Of a DNA stretch of 64,000 bases, positions 1 to 7,889 are shown piece after piece. Position 1 is the stretch's first letter. Each line of letters begins with the position of its first letter. Made by a program: the position numbers and the translations under genes. The notes beneath the pieces were generated by a model. The model saw only the letters and a list, made by a program, of their open reading frames with translations, searched no databases and had not been told where the DNA came from. Source of the DNA: Streptomyces sp. ISL-96 (GTDB lineage: Bacteria > Actinomycetota > Actinomycetes > Streptomycetales > Streptomycetaceae); the NCBI RefSeq assembly GCF_018614035.1, contig NZ_JAGGPA010000011.1:1-64000 (forward strand), written 5' to 3'.

Positions 1-235
1 ACACGAGTTCGGCCGAGACCGCTTCGTCGACTTCGTCATCCGCCACCAGGCCGACGGCCTGGCCGCCCCCGAAACCCTGCGCCGCCTCGTCCGCGCCGTA
101 CTCGAACACCACGACGGACGGCTCACCGACGACGCCACCGTCCTGTTGTGCGAATGGCACGGTGGCAACGAAACAGCCTCACCCGTTCAGGACGAGAGCG
201 TGTCCGGGCCAGGGTCGCCGGTGAGCACTGCTTGA
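1..235 (+). CDS. SpoIIE-type PP2C serine/threonine phosphatase, C-terminal end (partial)
   Basis: The open frame starts before the window edge and ends at TGA 233-235, so only the last 77 or so codons are seen. The visible residues resemble the end of the SpoIIE/RsbU phosphatase domain: an EFGRDRF segment, then a helix, then DDATVLLCEW, the strand that carries the last metal-binding aspartate pair of PP2C folds. Such proteins dephosphorylate anti-anti-sigma factors, often under the control of PAS, GAF or HATPase domains lying upstream; none of those can be seen here. The last 20 residues (Ser, Pro and Gly rich) are an unstructured tail. The next gene converges on it 93 bases later. Confidence 0.75.
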   Translation, partial: HEFGRDRFVDFVIRHQADGLAAPETLRRLVRAVLEHHDGRLTDDATVLLCEWHGGNETASPVQDESVSGPGSPVSTA

Positions 236-328
236 GCCTGAGTGGCGTACTGACCTCAGCTCCGTCGGCGGTACCAGCCGTTCATCTCGGAAGCGACGCC
301 AGACGTCGTCGATGGGGCGTGAGCTGCG

Positions 329-790
329 TCAGTCCAGGCAGAACTCGTTGCCCTCGGGGTCGGTCATCACGATGAAGCCGGCGCTCATCGGGGGAGCGGG
401 CTCGAAGCGACGTACCCGCGTAGCTCCCAGCGCGACGAGCCGGTCGCACTCGACCTCCAGCGCCGCCATCCGCTCCTCTCCCTCCAGTCCGGGAGCCGCG
501 CGGACGTCGAGGTGGACGCGGTTCTTGGCGACCTTGTCCTCCGGCACCTGCTGGAAGAACAGCCGTGGGCCGTGCCCGTCCGGGTCCTCGATGGCCGATC
601 TCGTGTTGTGCTGCTCCTCCGGTACGCCGATCCGCGCAAGGAAGTCGTCCCACGCGGCCAGCGGGTCGGCGCCCTCGGGCAGGTCGACTCCGGGCGGGCC
701 GGGGTGGACGTAGCCCAGTACGTCGCGCCAGAAGGACGACAGCGCCCGCGGGTCGTGGGCGTCGAAGGTGACCTGGATGTGGCGGCTCAT
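329..790 (-). CDS. VOC family (glyoxalase-like) protein
   Basis: This 153-residue protein has the vicinal-oxygen-chelate look: an N-terminal strand (HIQVTFDAHDPRALSSFW), a central RLFFQQVPE strand, an NRVHLDV strand and the C-terminal signature VMTDPEGNEFCLD. The His and Glu positions expected for metal binding are therefore present. Many Streptomyces paralogues have no known substrate; roles in antibiotic resistance or dioxygenase chemistry are known for some family members but cannot be assigned here. The start is ATG with GGAG seven bases upstream. A truncated DinB-like fragment lies immediately upstream in the same orientation, so the gene may have lost its original leader. A second copy of the C-terminal signature occurs as a remnant at 15752-15811. 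Confidence 0.85.
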   Translation of the reverse strand: MSRHIQVTFDAHDPRALSSFWRDVLGYVHPGPPGVDLPEGADPLAAWDDFLARIGVPEEQHNTRSAIEDPDGHGPRLFFQQVPEDKVAKNRVHLDVRAAPGLEGEERMAALEVECDRLVALGATRVRRFEPAPPMSAGFIVMTDPEGNEFCLD

Positions 791-811
791 CGGTTGCTCC
801 GTTCGTAGCGG

Positions 812-899
812 CGTCGAGCCGGGCGCGCGGCTGATGGTTCCGGTGGAACTCCCACTGCTCGCGCAGCGTCCGGTTCAAGTCGGGTTCGGTTGCGGCCAT
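812..899 (-). pseudogene. N-terminal remnant of a DinB-like protein
   Basis: Reading from ATG 899, about 29 codons (TEPDLNRTLREQWEFH, then ARLD) match the start of Streptomyces DinB-family proteins, which normally continue through DGLTDEEY to about 170-200 residues. Here the similarity stops at the RARLD codons and the frame runs on into non-coding shadow of the VOC gene. I read this as a gene that lost all but its first exon-length piece through a deletion that also brought the VOC gene close. Identification rests on remembered family sequence only. Confidence 0.45.
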
Positions 900-912
900 G
901 GGGCCACCCTGG

Positions 913-947
913 CACCGATAGCGGACAGTATTGGTCCGCTATCGGTG
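913..947. promoter_or_regulatory. Perfect inverted repeat, probable TetR-type operator
   Basis: Arms CACCGATAGCGGAC (913-926) and GTCCGCTATCGGTG (934-947) are exact reverse complements around a 7-base spacer. The core AGCGGAC...GTCCGCT is the usual shape of TetR/AcrR operators in actinomycetes. It sits 14 bases upstream of the DinB remnant start. No T tract follows on either strand, so a terminator is less likely. No TetR gene lies nearby, so its cognate repressor is elsewhere or lost. Confidence 0.55.
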
Positions 948-1115
948 GCAAGTGGGCGACGTGACTGACCACCTCTCCCCTTGTGGTCAGCGGCGGCTGA
1001 CATCACCGCCTACTGGGACGCTGCCGCCCGGGAGGTGAGGGACTTGAAGGCTCCCGCGGTGGCCTTCACCCAAGGGTCACGCGCCACGTCCCCGCTCCGG
1101 CAGGTTCGTCCGGCG

Positions 1116-2534
1116 TCAGCGGCCCTTGCGCACCCGGGCCGCCGCGCGGGCTTCCGCCGTCTTGCGGGCCTCGGCGGTTTTGCGGGACTCCTTCGCAGGG
1201 CGGCCCGGACGGGTGCCGAGACCACGGAAGGAGGCGTTGCCGCTGCTGGTCTTCCCGCCGATCGGCGGGCGCTTCGCCCCGGTGATGGCGGTCAGCTGCT
1301 CCCCGCCGGAGCGCACCTGCGTGACAGTCGGCCGGATGCGGGCGTCGGTCATCATCCGGTTCACATCGCGCCGCTGGTTGGGGGTGACCAGCGTGACCAC
1401 ACTCCCGGACTCCCCGGCGCGCGCCGTGCGCCCGCCACGGTGCAGATAGTCCTTGGCATCGGCCGGCGGGTCGACGTTGACGACAAGATCGAGCGCGTCG
1501 ATGTGAATACCCCGCGCCGCGACATTGGTAGCCACCAGCACGGTGATCTCACCGTCCTTGAACTGGGCGAGCGTGTGCGTGCGCTGCGGCTGCGACTTCC
1601 CGCTGTGCAGGGCGGCAGCCCGTACACCGCTGGCCCGCAAGTGACGGGTGAACTGGTCGACGCCGGCCTTCGTGTCCAGAAACATCAGTACCCGGCCGTC
1701 CCGCGCGGCGATTTCGGTCGCGGTCGCGTACTTGTCGGCGGCGTGGATGTTCAGCACATGGTGTTCCATCGTGGTCACCGAGCCCGCCACGCGGTCGACC
1801 GAGGCGAGCACCGGGTCATGCAGATAGCTCCGCACCAGCTGGTCGACGTTACGGTCGAGCGTGGCCGAAAACAGCAGCCGCTGCCCGTCGGCGCGGACCT
1901 GGTCCAGGATTTCCGAAACCTGCGGCAGGAACCCCAGGTCGCACATCTGGTCCGCCTCGTCCAGCACCGTGATCCGCACCTGATTCAGGTGACAGTCCCG
2001 ACGCGACACCAGGTCGGCCAGCCGGCCCGGCGTCGCGACGACCACTTCGGCGCCGGTCCGCAGCAGCGCCGACTGCCGGTTGATCGACAGACCGCCGACC
2101 ACCGTCGCCAGTCGCACATTCAGCGCCTGCGCGTACGGCGCCAGCGCGTCGCTCACCTGCTGCGCGAGTTCCCGAGTCGGCACCAGGACCAGTGCGAGCG
2201 GCCGCTTCGACTCCGCTCGCAGGCCTGCCGTCCGGACCAGCAGCGCAAGCCCGAAAGCAAGCGTCTTGCCGGAGCCGGTCCGCGCGCGGCCGAGGACATC
2301 GCGGCCGGCCAGCGCGTCGGGCAGGGTCGCCGCCTGGATCGGGAAGGGCTCCTTCACCCCCAGGCCGATCATCGTCTTGGCCAACTCCGGCGGCAGCCCG
2401 AGTACGTCGAAGGACTCGGCCGGCGGCAGGCCCGGGACCACCGTCGGCGGCGTCGAGAGTTCGCCCTGCGGCGCTGTCGCCCGCTGGGACTTGCCCGCAC
2501 GGGAGAGCCCCGGGGCCGGCGGCTTCGCGTTCAT
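1116..2534 (-). CDS. DEAD/DEAH-box RNA helicase
   Basis: A 472-residue superfamily-2 helicase. Visible motifs in order are the Q-motif region (FPIQAATLPDALAG), Walker A ARTGSGKT, PTRELAQQ, TPGRL, LDEADQM (DEAD variant), SAT, ATNVAARGIHID and HRGGRTARAG. The C-terminus is basic and Arg/Ala rich, as in RhlE-like proteins, and would help RNA binding. Such enzymes unwind structured RNA in ribosome assembly and cold adaptation. An upstream ATG at 2564 is in frame, but ATG 2534 has a strong GAGGAAGG site six bases before it and is preferred. A strong 14-bp hairpin lies in the leader region just upstream. Neighbouring genes are unrelated, so it is probably monocistronic. Confidence 0.93.
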   Translation of the reverse strand: MNAKPPAPGLSRAGKSQRATAPQGELSTPPTVVPGLPPAESFDVLGLPPELAKTMIGLGVKEPFPIQAATLPDALAGRDVLGRARTGSGKTLAFGLALLVRTAGLRAESKRPLALVLVPTRELAQQVSDALAPYAQALNVRLATVVGGLSINRQSALLRTGAEVVVATPGRLADLVSRRDCHLNQVRITVLDEADQMCDLGFLPQVSEILDQVRADGQRLLFSATLDRNVDQLVRSYLHDPVLASVDRVAGSVTTMEHHVLNIHAADKYATATEIAARDGRVLMFLDTKAGVDQFTRHLRASGVRAAALHSGKSQPQRTHTLAQFKDGEITVLVATNVAARGIHIDALDLVVNVDPPADAKDYLHRGGRTARAGESGSVVTLVTPNQRRDVNRMMTDARIRPTVTQVRSGGEQLTAITGAKRPPIGGKTSSGNASFRGLGTRPGRPAKESRKTAEARKTAEARAAARVRKGR

Positions 2535-2566
2535 GGGGAACCTTCCTCGATCTGGCGTCCGCAACG

Positions 2567-2602
2567 CGCCGGGGCCCGTACCCCTCGGTACGGGCCCCGG
2601 CG
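2567..2602 (-). promoter_or_regulatory. Strong hairpin in the helicase leader
   Basis: CGCCGGGGCCCGTA (2567-2580) and TACGGGCCCCGGCG (2589-2602) pair perfectly over 14 bases around an 8-base loop. It lies 32 bases upstream of the helicase start and would be inside a leader transcribed on the minus strand. No U tract follows. It could be a terminator of something upstream, an attenuator, or a structured leader recognised by the helicase itself; the sequence does not decide. Confidence 0.5.
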
Positions 2603-2848
2603 GTGTCGAAGCGTGCCCCCAGATTACCAGCGGGCGCCCGGAGGCCTGGTCGTCGACCAGGAAAGTGGAGTGTTTCGACCATTCCGGGGCCTGCAGCGGG
2701 CCCCCGCTGGTGGTACTGCTGCGGCACGCCCGGTTCAGTGACTCGCCGCCGACTGGGATGCCGACCCATCCCTACAAGCCGACGTACACCAGCCTCTGGA
2801 GCACTCTGAAGACATGCCTCAGGGAAAAAGAACGGCAATCTTCACCGG

Positions 2849-2950
2849 CCCCGGCAGTATCACCGCGCCGAGGGCAAGCGCCACGTGCGTGCCGTCCTCG
2901 CCCTCGCACGCCGACGCGTCACCGGCCTGTGGGCTCTCTCCGCGACCTGA
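2849..2950 (+). pseudogene. C-terminal remnant of an IS110-like transposase
   Basis: In one plus-strand frame ending at TGA 2948-2950 the codons read YHRAEGKRHVRAVLALAR and continue RRVTGLWALSAT. The EGKRH-x-AVLALARRR-x-LWAL block is the familiar end of IS110-family transposases. Upstream the similarity is lost and no start is present, so this is a decayed fragment of about 34 codons. The remaining 2603-2848 and 2951-3052 show no gene I can support. Confidence 0.5.
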
Positions 2951-3052
2951 GGACCTACGACCTGAGGCCGCCGGTGGCGGAGCCTGGCCTGGTTCACCTC
3001 ACGCCTCGATGTAGGGCGATGCGGCAGTGATCAGTCCAATGGGTGCTTTGTC

Positions 3053-3526
3053 TCATGGCCGTGTCGGCTGGGGCCCGGGGATGGCCGCAGCGGTCACCTT
3101 GCCGTCGGGCAGACACTCGATCAAAACGTCGCCGTCGAGCGGATAGAGCCAGAAACCAGGTTCGGCATCCTGAATCTCCCACGCATACCGAACCAGGAGG
3201 TCGGCGGGCAGGACCACAGTCGGGATTATGAAGTTTCCCCAAAACAGGACGACGAGGGATTCCTCAGCCACGTAGGGGGCGAACAGCTGCGCCGCCAGAG
3301 CAGCCCAGGCCTCATCGTCAGCACACCAGTGCTGCTCCAGGTAAGGCACGGTACTCCAGTCGAGCTCGCAGCTGTTCCGTGCCGGGAACCTGTTCAGACT
3401 CTCTGCCGCCAGCTGACGGCTGTCTGCGTAGTCGAGCGCCAGGATGTTCTGCGCCGCCTCGCCCTGGCAGTCGGTCATGAAGCGGGGGAGGTAGTCCGGG
3501 CGACTTCCGTAGCTACTGGCATCCAC
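3053..3526 (-). CDS. Hypothetical protein (157 aa)
   Basis: I do not recognise this family. The protein is acidic, with no signal peptide or membrane span, and looks globular: LDYADSRQLAAESLNRF, a WCADDEAWAALAAQLF segment, FWGNFIIPTVVLPADLL and a Trp/Tyr-rich C-terminal part. The composition resembles small immunity or inhibitor proteins that are often scattered in Streptomyces accessory regions, but no toxin gene is seen next to it, so this is only an impression. The start is GTG 3526 with AAGGA six bases upstream, a good site that supports it being a real gene. Transposase and dehydrogenase remnants flank it, which suggests a recombined neighbourhood. Confidence 0.7.
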   Translation of the reverse strand: MDASSYGSRPDYLPRFMTDCQGEAAQNILALDYADSRQLAAESLNRFPARNSCELDWSTVPYLEQHWCADDEAWAALAAQLFAPYVAEESLVVLFWGNFIIPTVVLPADLLVRYAWEIQDAEPGFWLYPLDGDVLIECLPDGKVTAAAIPGPQPTRP

Positions 3527-3689
3527 TGGTGTTCCTTCTGAGTAAGGCCCTGGTGTGGCGAAGGAGATCCTGTGCTCGGGCCGAGAGCGAAGACGACCGC
3601 GATGACGGTTTCATCGGGCGCTGCGGGCCGGTGTGGTCGCACACGTGCGGTCTGGATGGTCTCATCGCGCCGTACGTGCTGCTGAAGGC

Positions 3690-3853
3690 CGGCGAGGGTC
3701 GAATGATCTGGACGTTGGCGCCGACGGCATCTACTGCTCGACCCACGGGGCCGACAGGCCAACGGCGGCCTGCCGGCCCTCGACGCACTGCCCGATGTAC
3801 TGGACGCCGCAGACGGCCTGCCCGTGCTGTTCGGCTCAGGCATCCGCACTTGA
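3690..3853 (+). pseudogene. Remnant of an FMN-dependent alpha-hydroxy-acid (lactate) dehydrogenase
   Basis: Codons reading [11 protein letters not shown], and after a one-base shift [20 protein letters not shown] and [13 protein letters not shown], match the C-terminal FMN-binding half of lactate oxidase/LldD enzymes (GADGIYVSNHGGRQ-x-DG ... LPEV ... DSGIR). One G is missing between HG and GRQ, which breaks the frame, and TGA 3851-3853 ends it right after SGIRT, before the conserved G-x-DV-x-KALALGA segment. N-terminal parts are absent. The rest of 3527-3863 holds no other gene I can support. Confidence 0.6.
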
Positions 3854-3863
3854 GTAGAGGAGG

Positions 3864-5330
3864 TCACTGCCGGCTGACCGTACGGGTCACGCCCGCGACG
3901 ATCGTTGTCGCCAGGATCCAGCCGGTGAGGATCAGGGCGTACGACAGCCACTGGAGCCAGCCGTCAGGGGCGAAGGCTGACTCCTGGCCGAAGTTGATGA
4001 TCGGCAGCAGCAGGTCGAGGGTATAGAAGACGGGGTTGAAGTCGGGGGCCTCGTCCGCCTTGATGGGGCGTGGGTGGTCCAGGCCGTACGCGATCGATCC
4101 GATGGCCATCAGGGACAGCAGCCAGACAGCCGCGCGCAACGGGCGGAAGCCGTAGCCGACGGTGGCGTCCTGAACGTACCCCCACAGCCGTCCGTACCAG
4201 GTGAGCGTGGAGCGTCGGCGGCGCTGCTTGGCGAGTTGGACGAGCCGGGCCGCGTCGTCGTCACCGACGTGGCGGTAGGCCGCCATCAACTGCTCGTAGC
4301 CATGCGGCTCATACCGGTCGCCGTCCCGCTCCAGCATCGGAAGGCGGCGCTCGGCGGGCTCATGCGGGGCGAGTACGGTGTACGTGAGATTGCTGAGATA
4401 CACCTGGTCCGGCAGCATCTCCGGTTCAAGGGTCAGGATCTCTATTTGAGAACGCCGTAGATTCAGGGCGCCCTCGATTCGATCGCCCCGGCGCAGCCAG
4501 AGTTCACCAATGACACAACTGCTCGCCCGCAGTGCCGTGTCGCCCGGATGCGACAGGTGGGCGTGGAGCAGGTCGAGACGGCCTGATATGCGAGAGCCTC
4601 GGAGCTCGACCCGGCCCCGCGCACGTACACACCTCGCCCGAACATGGGCTCCCACGTTGAGGTTCTGCGCGTCCAGCGCGGTGCCACCGGGCTTGGTGAA
4701 CTCGGCGTCCTGAACATTGATCCGCCCGGCGACGGACGCGCCAGTGAGCCGTACCTGTCCGTGCGCGCGCATCTCTGGCGCCCACAAGTCGTCCCCGATC
4801 GCGGCCTGGTTGAGCTGCAGCACCGGCTCGGAGTCGTCCGGCGCCGTGAACTCCGCCCGCTCCATGAACAGCGCGCCGGAGATCTGCGCCCCGCCGAGCC
4901 GCACCGGCCCGTGCATACGGCAGTCCGTCATCCGCAGTACCCCCTCGACCCGCAAGGTCGCCGAAGTCAGGCCAGGCAGAACGGACTTGCTCAGATTGAG
5001 CTGGCGCAGCTGGGCGCCGTACAGGTCGGGAACGCCGTCGAACCTGCAGTGGCTCAGCCGGATGGCGGCGTCGATCGTGGCGTACTTCAGGTCCAGTACG
5101 CCGGCGATCCGCGCCCCCGTGATCTTGAGCGCGGCGATCTCCCCCTCCTCCTGCGGAGCCTTGAGCAGCAGCGCCCGCAGCACACTCGCCCGTATGGTCC
5201 GCTCCGCGCCCCAGGTGTCGCCGAGCGCCGGATCCTCGTTCTCGGCGACGCGGAAGTCCACGGACTCGCCTCGCGGAAAGGCCCGCCATATACGGATCTC
5301 GGCCGGCGTCAGATCGTTGGTCTCGCTCAC
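3864..5330 (-). CDS. Membrane protein with repeat-rich cytosolic domain (oxidoreductase-annotated family)
   Basis: A 488-residue protein from GTG 5330. The first 330 residues contain degenerate repeats rich in Leu, Arg and Gly (ITGARIAGVLDLKYATI, RLTGASVAGRINVQDAEF, LRGSRISGRLDLLHAHL), suggesting a right-handed solenoid related to pentapeptide-repeat folds. Two hydrophobic segments near the C-terminus (LRAAVWLLSLMAIGSIAYGL and WLQWLSYALILTGWILATTI) anchor it in the membrane. Close relatives are commonly annotated as membrane-associated oxidoreductases, but I see no Rossmann or flavin motif, so no enzyme activity is claimed. A much longer upstream extension is open but its composition does not look coding. 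The ribosome site is weak. It lies downstream of the 2-methylisoborneol operon with a 241-base gap. Confidence 0.8.
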   Translation of the reverse strand: MSETNDLTPAEIRIWRAFPRGESVDFRVAENEDPALGDTWGAERTIRASVLRALLLKAPQEEGEIAALKITGARIAGVLDLKYATIDAAIRLSHCRFDGVPDLYGAQLRQLNLSKSVLPGLTSATLRVEGVLRMTDCRMHGPVRLGGAQISGALFMERAEFTAPDDSEPVLQLNQAAIGDDLWAPEMRAHGQVRLTGASVAGRINVQDAEFTKPGGTALDAQNLNVGAHVRARCVRARGRVELRGSRISGRLDLLHAHLSHPGDTALRASSCVIGELWLRRGDRIEGALNLRRSQIEILTLEPEMLPDQVYLSNLTYTVLAPHEPAERRLPMLERDGDRYEPHGYEQLMAAYRHVGDDDAARLVQLAKQRRRRSTLTWYGRLWGYVQDATVGYGFRPLRAAVWLLSLMAIGSIAYGLDHPRPIKADEAPDFNPVFYTLDLLLPIINFGQESAFAPDGWLQWLSYALILTGWILATTIVAGVTRTVSRQ

Positions 5331-5571
5331 GCCGGGACTCTGACGTGCTGCGTTCGGACTGTCAACTTCCGTACGGAGCACGCCGTGCTGTCCGACATTC
5401 TTCTCAGATGGCCAGCAGTATCGTGGGTGTAGGTGACACTGCAACCCCGACAGGCTCCTACTTACCTTCCACGCGGTGCTCGGACATCCATAGCGGGCAG
5501 GCAGGCAAGCAGGCTGGTAGGTGGCCGGGTCCGTCGGATGATGGGCCCGGCCCTCGCAGTCGGCAGGTCGG

Positions 5572-6456
5572 TCAGACGCGGTCGGCCGCAATCAGGAGGT
5601 ACTGGAAAGAGCCGTCCTTGTAAGAGTTGATGAACGCCTCTTCGATGCCGGTGACCAGGGAAGAAGTGGCCCGCAGCTCCCAGTAGGGCAGAGTCGCCGC
5701 AGTGAGATCGATGACGGCCTGCGGTACGAGACGGTTGTCGGCCATGGCGCGCAGGTACTCCCGGCGGGAGTGGATGTTGCACTCGAAGTGCGCGTTGATC
5801 TGGGAGACCCACTTCGAGGGCTGGCCGTAACGCGGGTTCCAGCAGCCTGTGATGGTCACGTAGCGGCCGCCGACCGCGAGGATGCGGGAGTGCTCGGCGA
5901 AAAGGTCGTGCAGGTCGACGTACATGCTCGACTCGTTGTTCCATGAGGCCGCGGCCTGCCCCGTCTCGAGGGGCGTGTCGAGCATGTTGCATACGCGGGC
6001 GCGGACATGGTCCTCGATGCCGAGTTCGTGGGCGCGCTGGTTGGCGAAGTCGGCCTGCTTGGCCGACAGGGTGACGCCCTCGACCTTGCATCCGAATCGC
6101 TGGTGGGCCATGACCATTGAACCGCCCCGGCCGCAGCCGGCGTCCACGAGCGTGTCGTCACGCCCGATGGAGCCAAGGTGATCCAAGAGGACATCAGCCT
6201 GTGCCGACTCCAGGCGGTGCAGCTCGGCGATCAGCTTCTTCTGGTACTCGCTGTCGTCGGGGTCCCCGAGGGCTGCTTGGTCGACGTCACCGATGCCGTA
6301 GTGGTGGTGGTACAGCCCGTCGACGTCGCCGAGACGCAGGTTCACGGGCCTGGCCTCCTGATCCCAGTAGCGGGCGATGTCACCCTGATAGGGAGACGCC
6401 GGGGCGGGGACGAAGGCGGAGGTGCTGCTGAGGGTGTGGGTTTCGGTGCTGGTCAC
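5572..6456 (-). CDS. gppmt: Geranyl diphosphate 2-C-methyltransferase
   Basis: A 294-residue SAM-dependent methyltransferase. It carries the motif I loop LVDAGCGRGGSMVMAH, the NNESSMYVDLHDLFAEHSRI region and the C-terminal YWELRATSSLVTGIEEAFI typical of the GPP methyltransferases of actinomycetes. The enzyme adds a methyl group to C2 of geranyl diphosphate, making the C11 precursor 2-methylgeranyl diphosphate for 2-methylisoborneol. It is the third gene of the operon, starting 12 bases after the cyclase stop codon, so the two are surely co-translated. Full family length; ATG 6456 has an AGGAG-like site (AAGAGGAGC) a few bases upstream. Other literature calls this gene mtf. Confidence 0.96.
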   Translation of the reverse strand: MTSTETHTLSSTSAFVPAPASPYQGDIARYWDQEARPVNLRLGDVDGLYHHHYGIGDVDQAALGDPDDSEYQKKLIAELHRLESAQADVLLDHLGSIGRDDTLVDAGCGRGGSMVMAHQRFGCKVEGVTLSAKQADFANQRAHELGIEDHVRARVCNMLDTPLETGQAAASWNNESSMYVDLHDLFAEHSRILAVGGRYVTITGCWNPRYGQPSKWVSQINAHFECNIHSRREYLRAMADNRLVPQAVIDLTAATLPYWELRATSSLVTGIEEAFINSYKDGSFQYLLIAADRV

Positions 6457-6468
6457 AGATAGCTCCTC

Positions 6469-7791
6469 TTACCAGAAATCGGGCAGGCTGTATCGATAGG
6501 TGTTGGTCCGGTGCCAGTAGTGGTTGCCGTCGACCCACACGGCCACTCCCCGCAGGAAGCGCAGCACGCTCGGGACGGGGCAGGCGGCGGCCAAGGCGGC
6601 GGCTTCGGTTTCGAAGTCGCGCATGAGGTCGTTGTGGACCTCGACAGCCTTCAGGTAGGCCTCTTGTTCGGAGCAGTCCTCGTGTTCGGCGATCACCACT
6701 GGCAGATTCAGGTGCCGACCGGGGCTGGCGAGTTCCTTGGTGTACGAGTACAGGTCGTTGACGATGGTGGTCGCGTTTCCGGCGAGCGCGATCACCCGCT
6801 GCATGGCGGGCTGGGCATGCAGGTCCGCCGGCAGTTCGTATCCGCCGACGGTGTCGGTGATGGTGGGGCAGGGGCGGAAGTTGTTGAACTGGCGCATCGC
6901 CAGGTACTCCCACACCTCGGGGACGTGATCCGTCTCGGCCCATGCGGCCTCGGCGAGGTACCCCATGTGCAGACGGGCCATGTCGTGCCGGAACCGGTCG
7001 GCCTGGGAGGAGGTGGCCTGTTGGGAGAAGTACTCCATGGCGGAGTGGTAGGCGCGCCGAGGGGCGTCCGACTGGAGCGACTGCGCCCACCCGGACTCGT
7101 ACTCCTTCGTCGTGTGCAGCGGGTCGAGAGCCGTGTGCGCCAGCAGGAGGCGACTGCCGAGACCGATGGGGGATCCGCCGTGGTCTTCGCAGTAGCAGTC
7201 GTCGACCGCGTTCTCGGCGACCATCAGCCGCGTGGCGATCATCAGGTGGTCGACGGTGGGGGCGTCCGGATGACAGGCGACCATGTAGCGGCCGACGGAG
7301 AAGCCGTCGAATTGATCCTCCCACTCCGGGGGGTACGCCTGGACCTCGTCCACCGCCCATGCCTTGATCCTGCGGCTGACCTCGGCCACGCGCACCGGAT
7401 CGGGCTCAGGCACCGGGTGGTGGTAGAGGCCGGGGATCGGCTTGCCCTCCTCCGGTGCCTCGGGCGCCGGAGGTGCCGGTGGCTCCTCGCGCCGGACCAG
7501 GTACAGGCCCGCCGTGCCCAGACCACTGGGGCCGCGCAGGATCCTTTCCAGGGCAGGGTTCGGCTGCCTCACCGTGGCAGCGCCTTCCGGCCCGGCGCCT
7601 GCGGCAGGGGCAAGCACGGCAGGGGCGAGCACGGAGGGCGGGCCGGGCAGGGCTGGCCGGGCTGGCCGGGCGTCGGCATCCGCATCGGCTTCGACGCCGG
7701 CGGTGTGGGCCTGGTCGAGGACGTGGTCCCCGAAGCGGTCCGCAGCGGCAGGCAGGCTCGACTGCAGAGGGGAAAGCCCAGGATCGGGCAT
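6469..7791 (-). CDS. tpc: 2-methylisoborneol synthase (class I terpene cyclase)
   Basis: A 440-residue cyclase that turns 2-methylgeranyl diphosphate into 2-methylisoborneol, an earthy odorant. The metal-binding DDCYCED is at residues 197-203 and the NSE triad NDLYSYTKE at 345-353, both at the positions known in the S. coelicolor enzyme. The catalytic domain begins near residue 118 (PGLYHHPVPEPDP). The first 115 residues are disordered, rich in Ala, Pro and Gly, and include a conserved-looking LRGPSGLGTAGL segment; in Family 2B encapsulin systems such a tail loads the cyclase into the shell. ATG 7791 has AAGGAG seven bases upstream; longer in-frame starts are ignored. It lies 98 bases downstream of the shell gene and 12 upstream of the methyltransferase. 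Confidence 0.96.
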   Translation of the reverse strand: MPDPGLSPLQSSLPAAADRFGDHVLDQAHTAGVEADADADARPARPALPGPPSVLAPAVLAPAAGAGPEGAATVRQPNPALERILRGPSGLGTAGLYLVRREEPPAPPAPEAPEEGKPIPGLYHHPVPEPDPVRVAEVSRRIKAWAVDEVQAYPPEWEDQFDGFSVGRYMVACHPDAPTVDHLMIATRLMVAENAVDDCYCEDHGGSPIGLGSRLLLAHTALDPLHTTKEYESGWAQSLQSDAPRRAYHSAMEYFSQQATSSQADRFRHDMARLHMGYLAEAAWAETDHVPEVWEYLAMRQFNNFRPCPTITDTVGGYELPADLHAQPAMQRVIALAGNATTIVNDLYSYTKELASPGRHLNLPVVIAEHEDCSEQEAYLKAVEVHNDLMRDFETEAAALAAACPVPSVLRFLRGVAVWVDGNHYWHRTNTYRYSLPDFW

Positions 7792-7889
7792 CCGTAGCTC
7801 CTTGGTGAGGTGGGTTGGCTTCCCGGATCCCGGGCGTGCTCGGTCGCGGCCGGGAGGGTCCGGGCCGGCGTGGCCGTCGGACGGGTCCT

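Noticed and set aside
5460..5540. GCAGGCAGGCAAGCAGGCTGG tract before the membrane-protein gene
   Set aside because: Short imperfect repetition without clear unit; not called a repeat.
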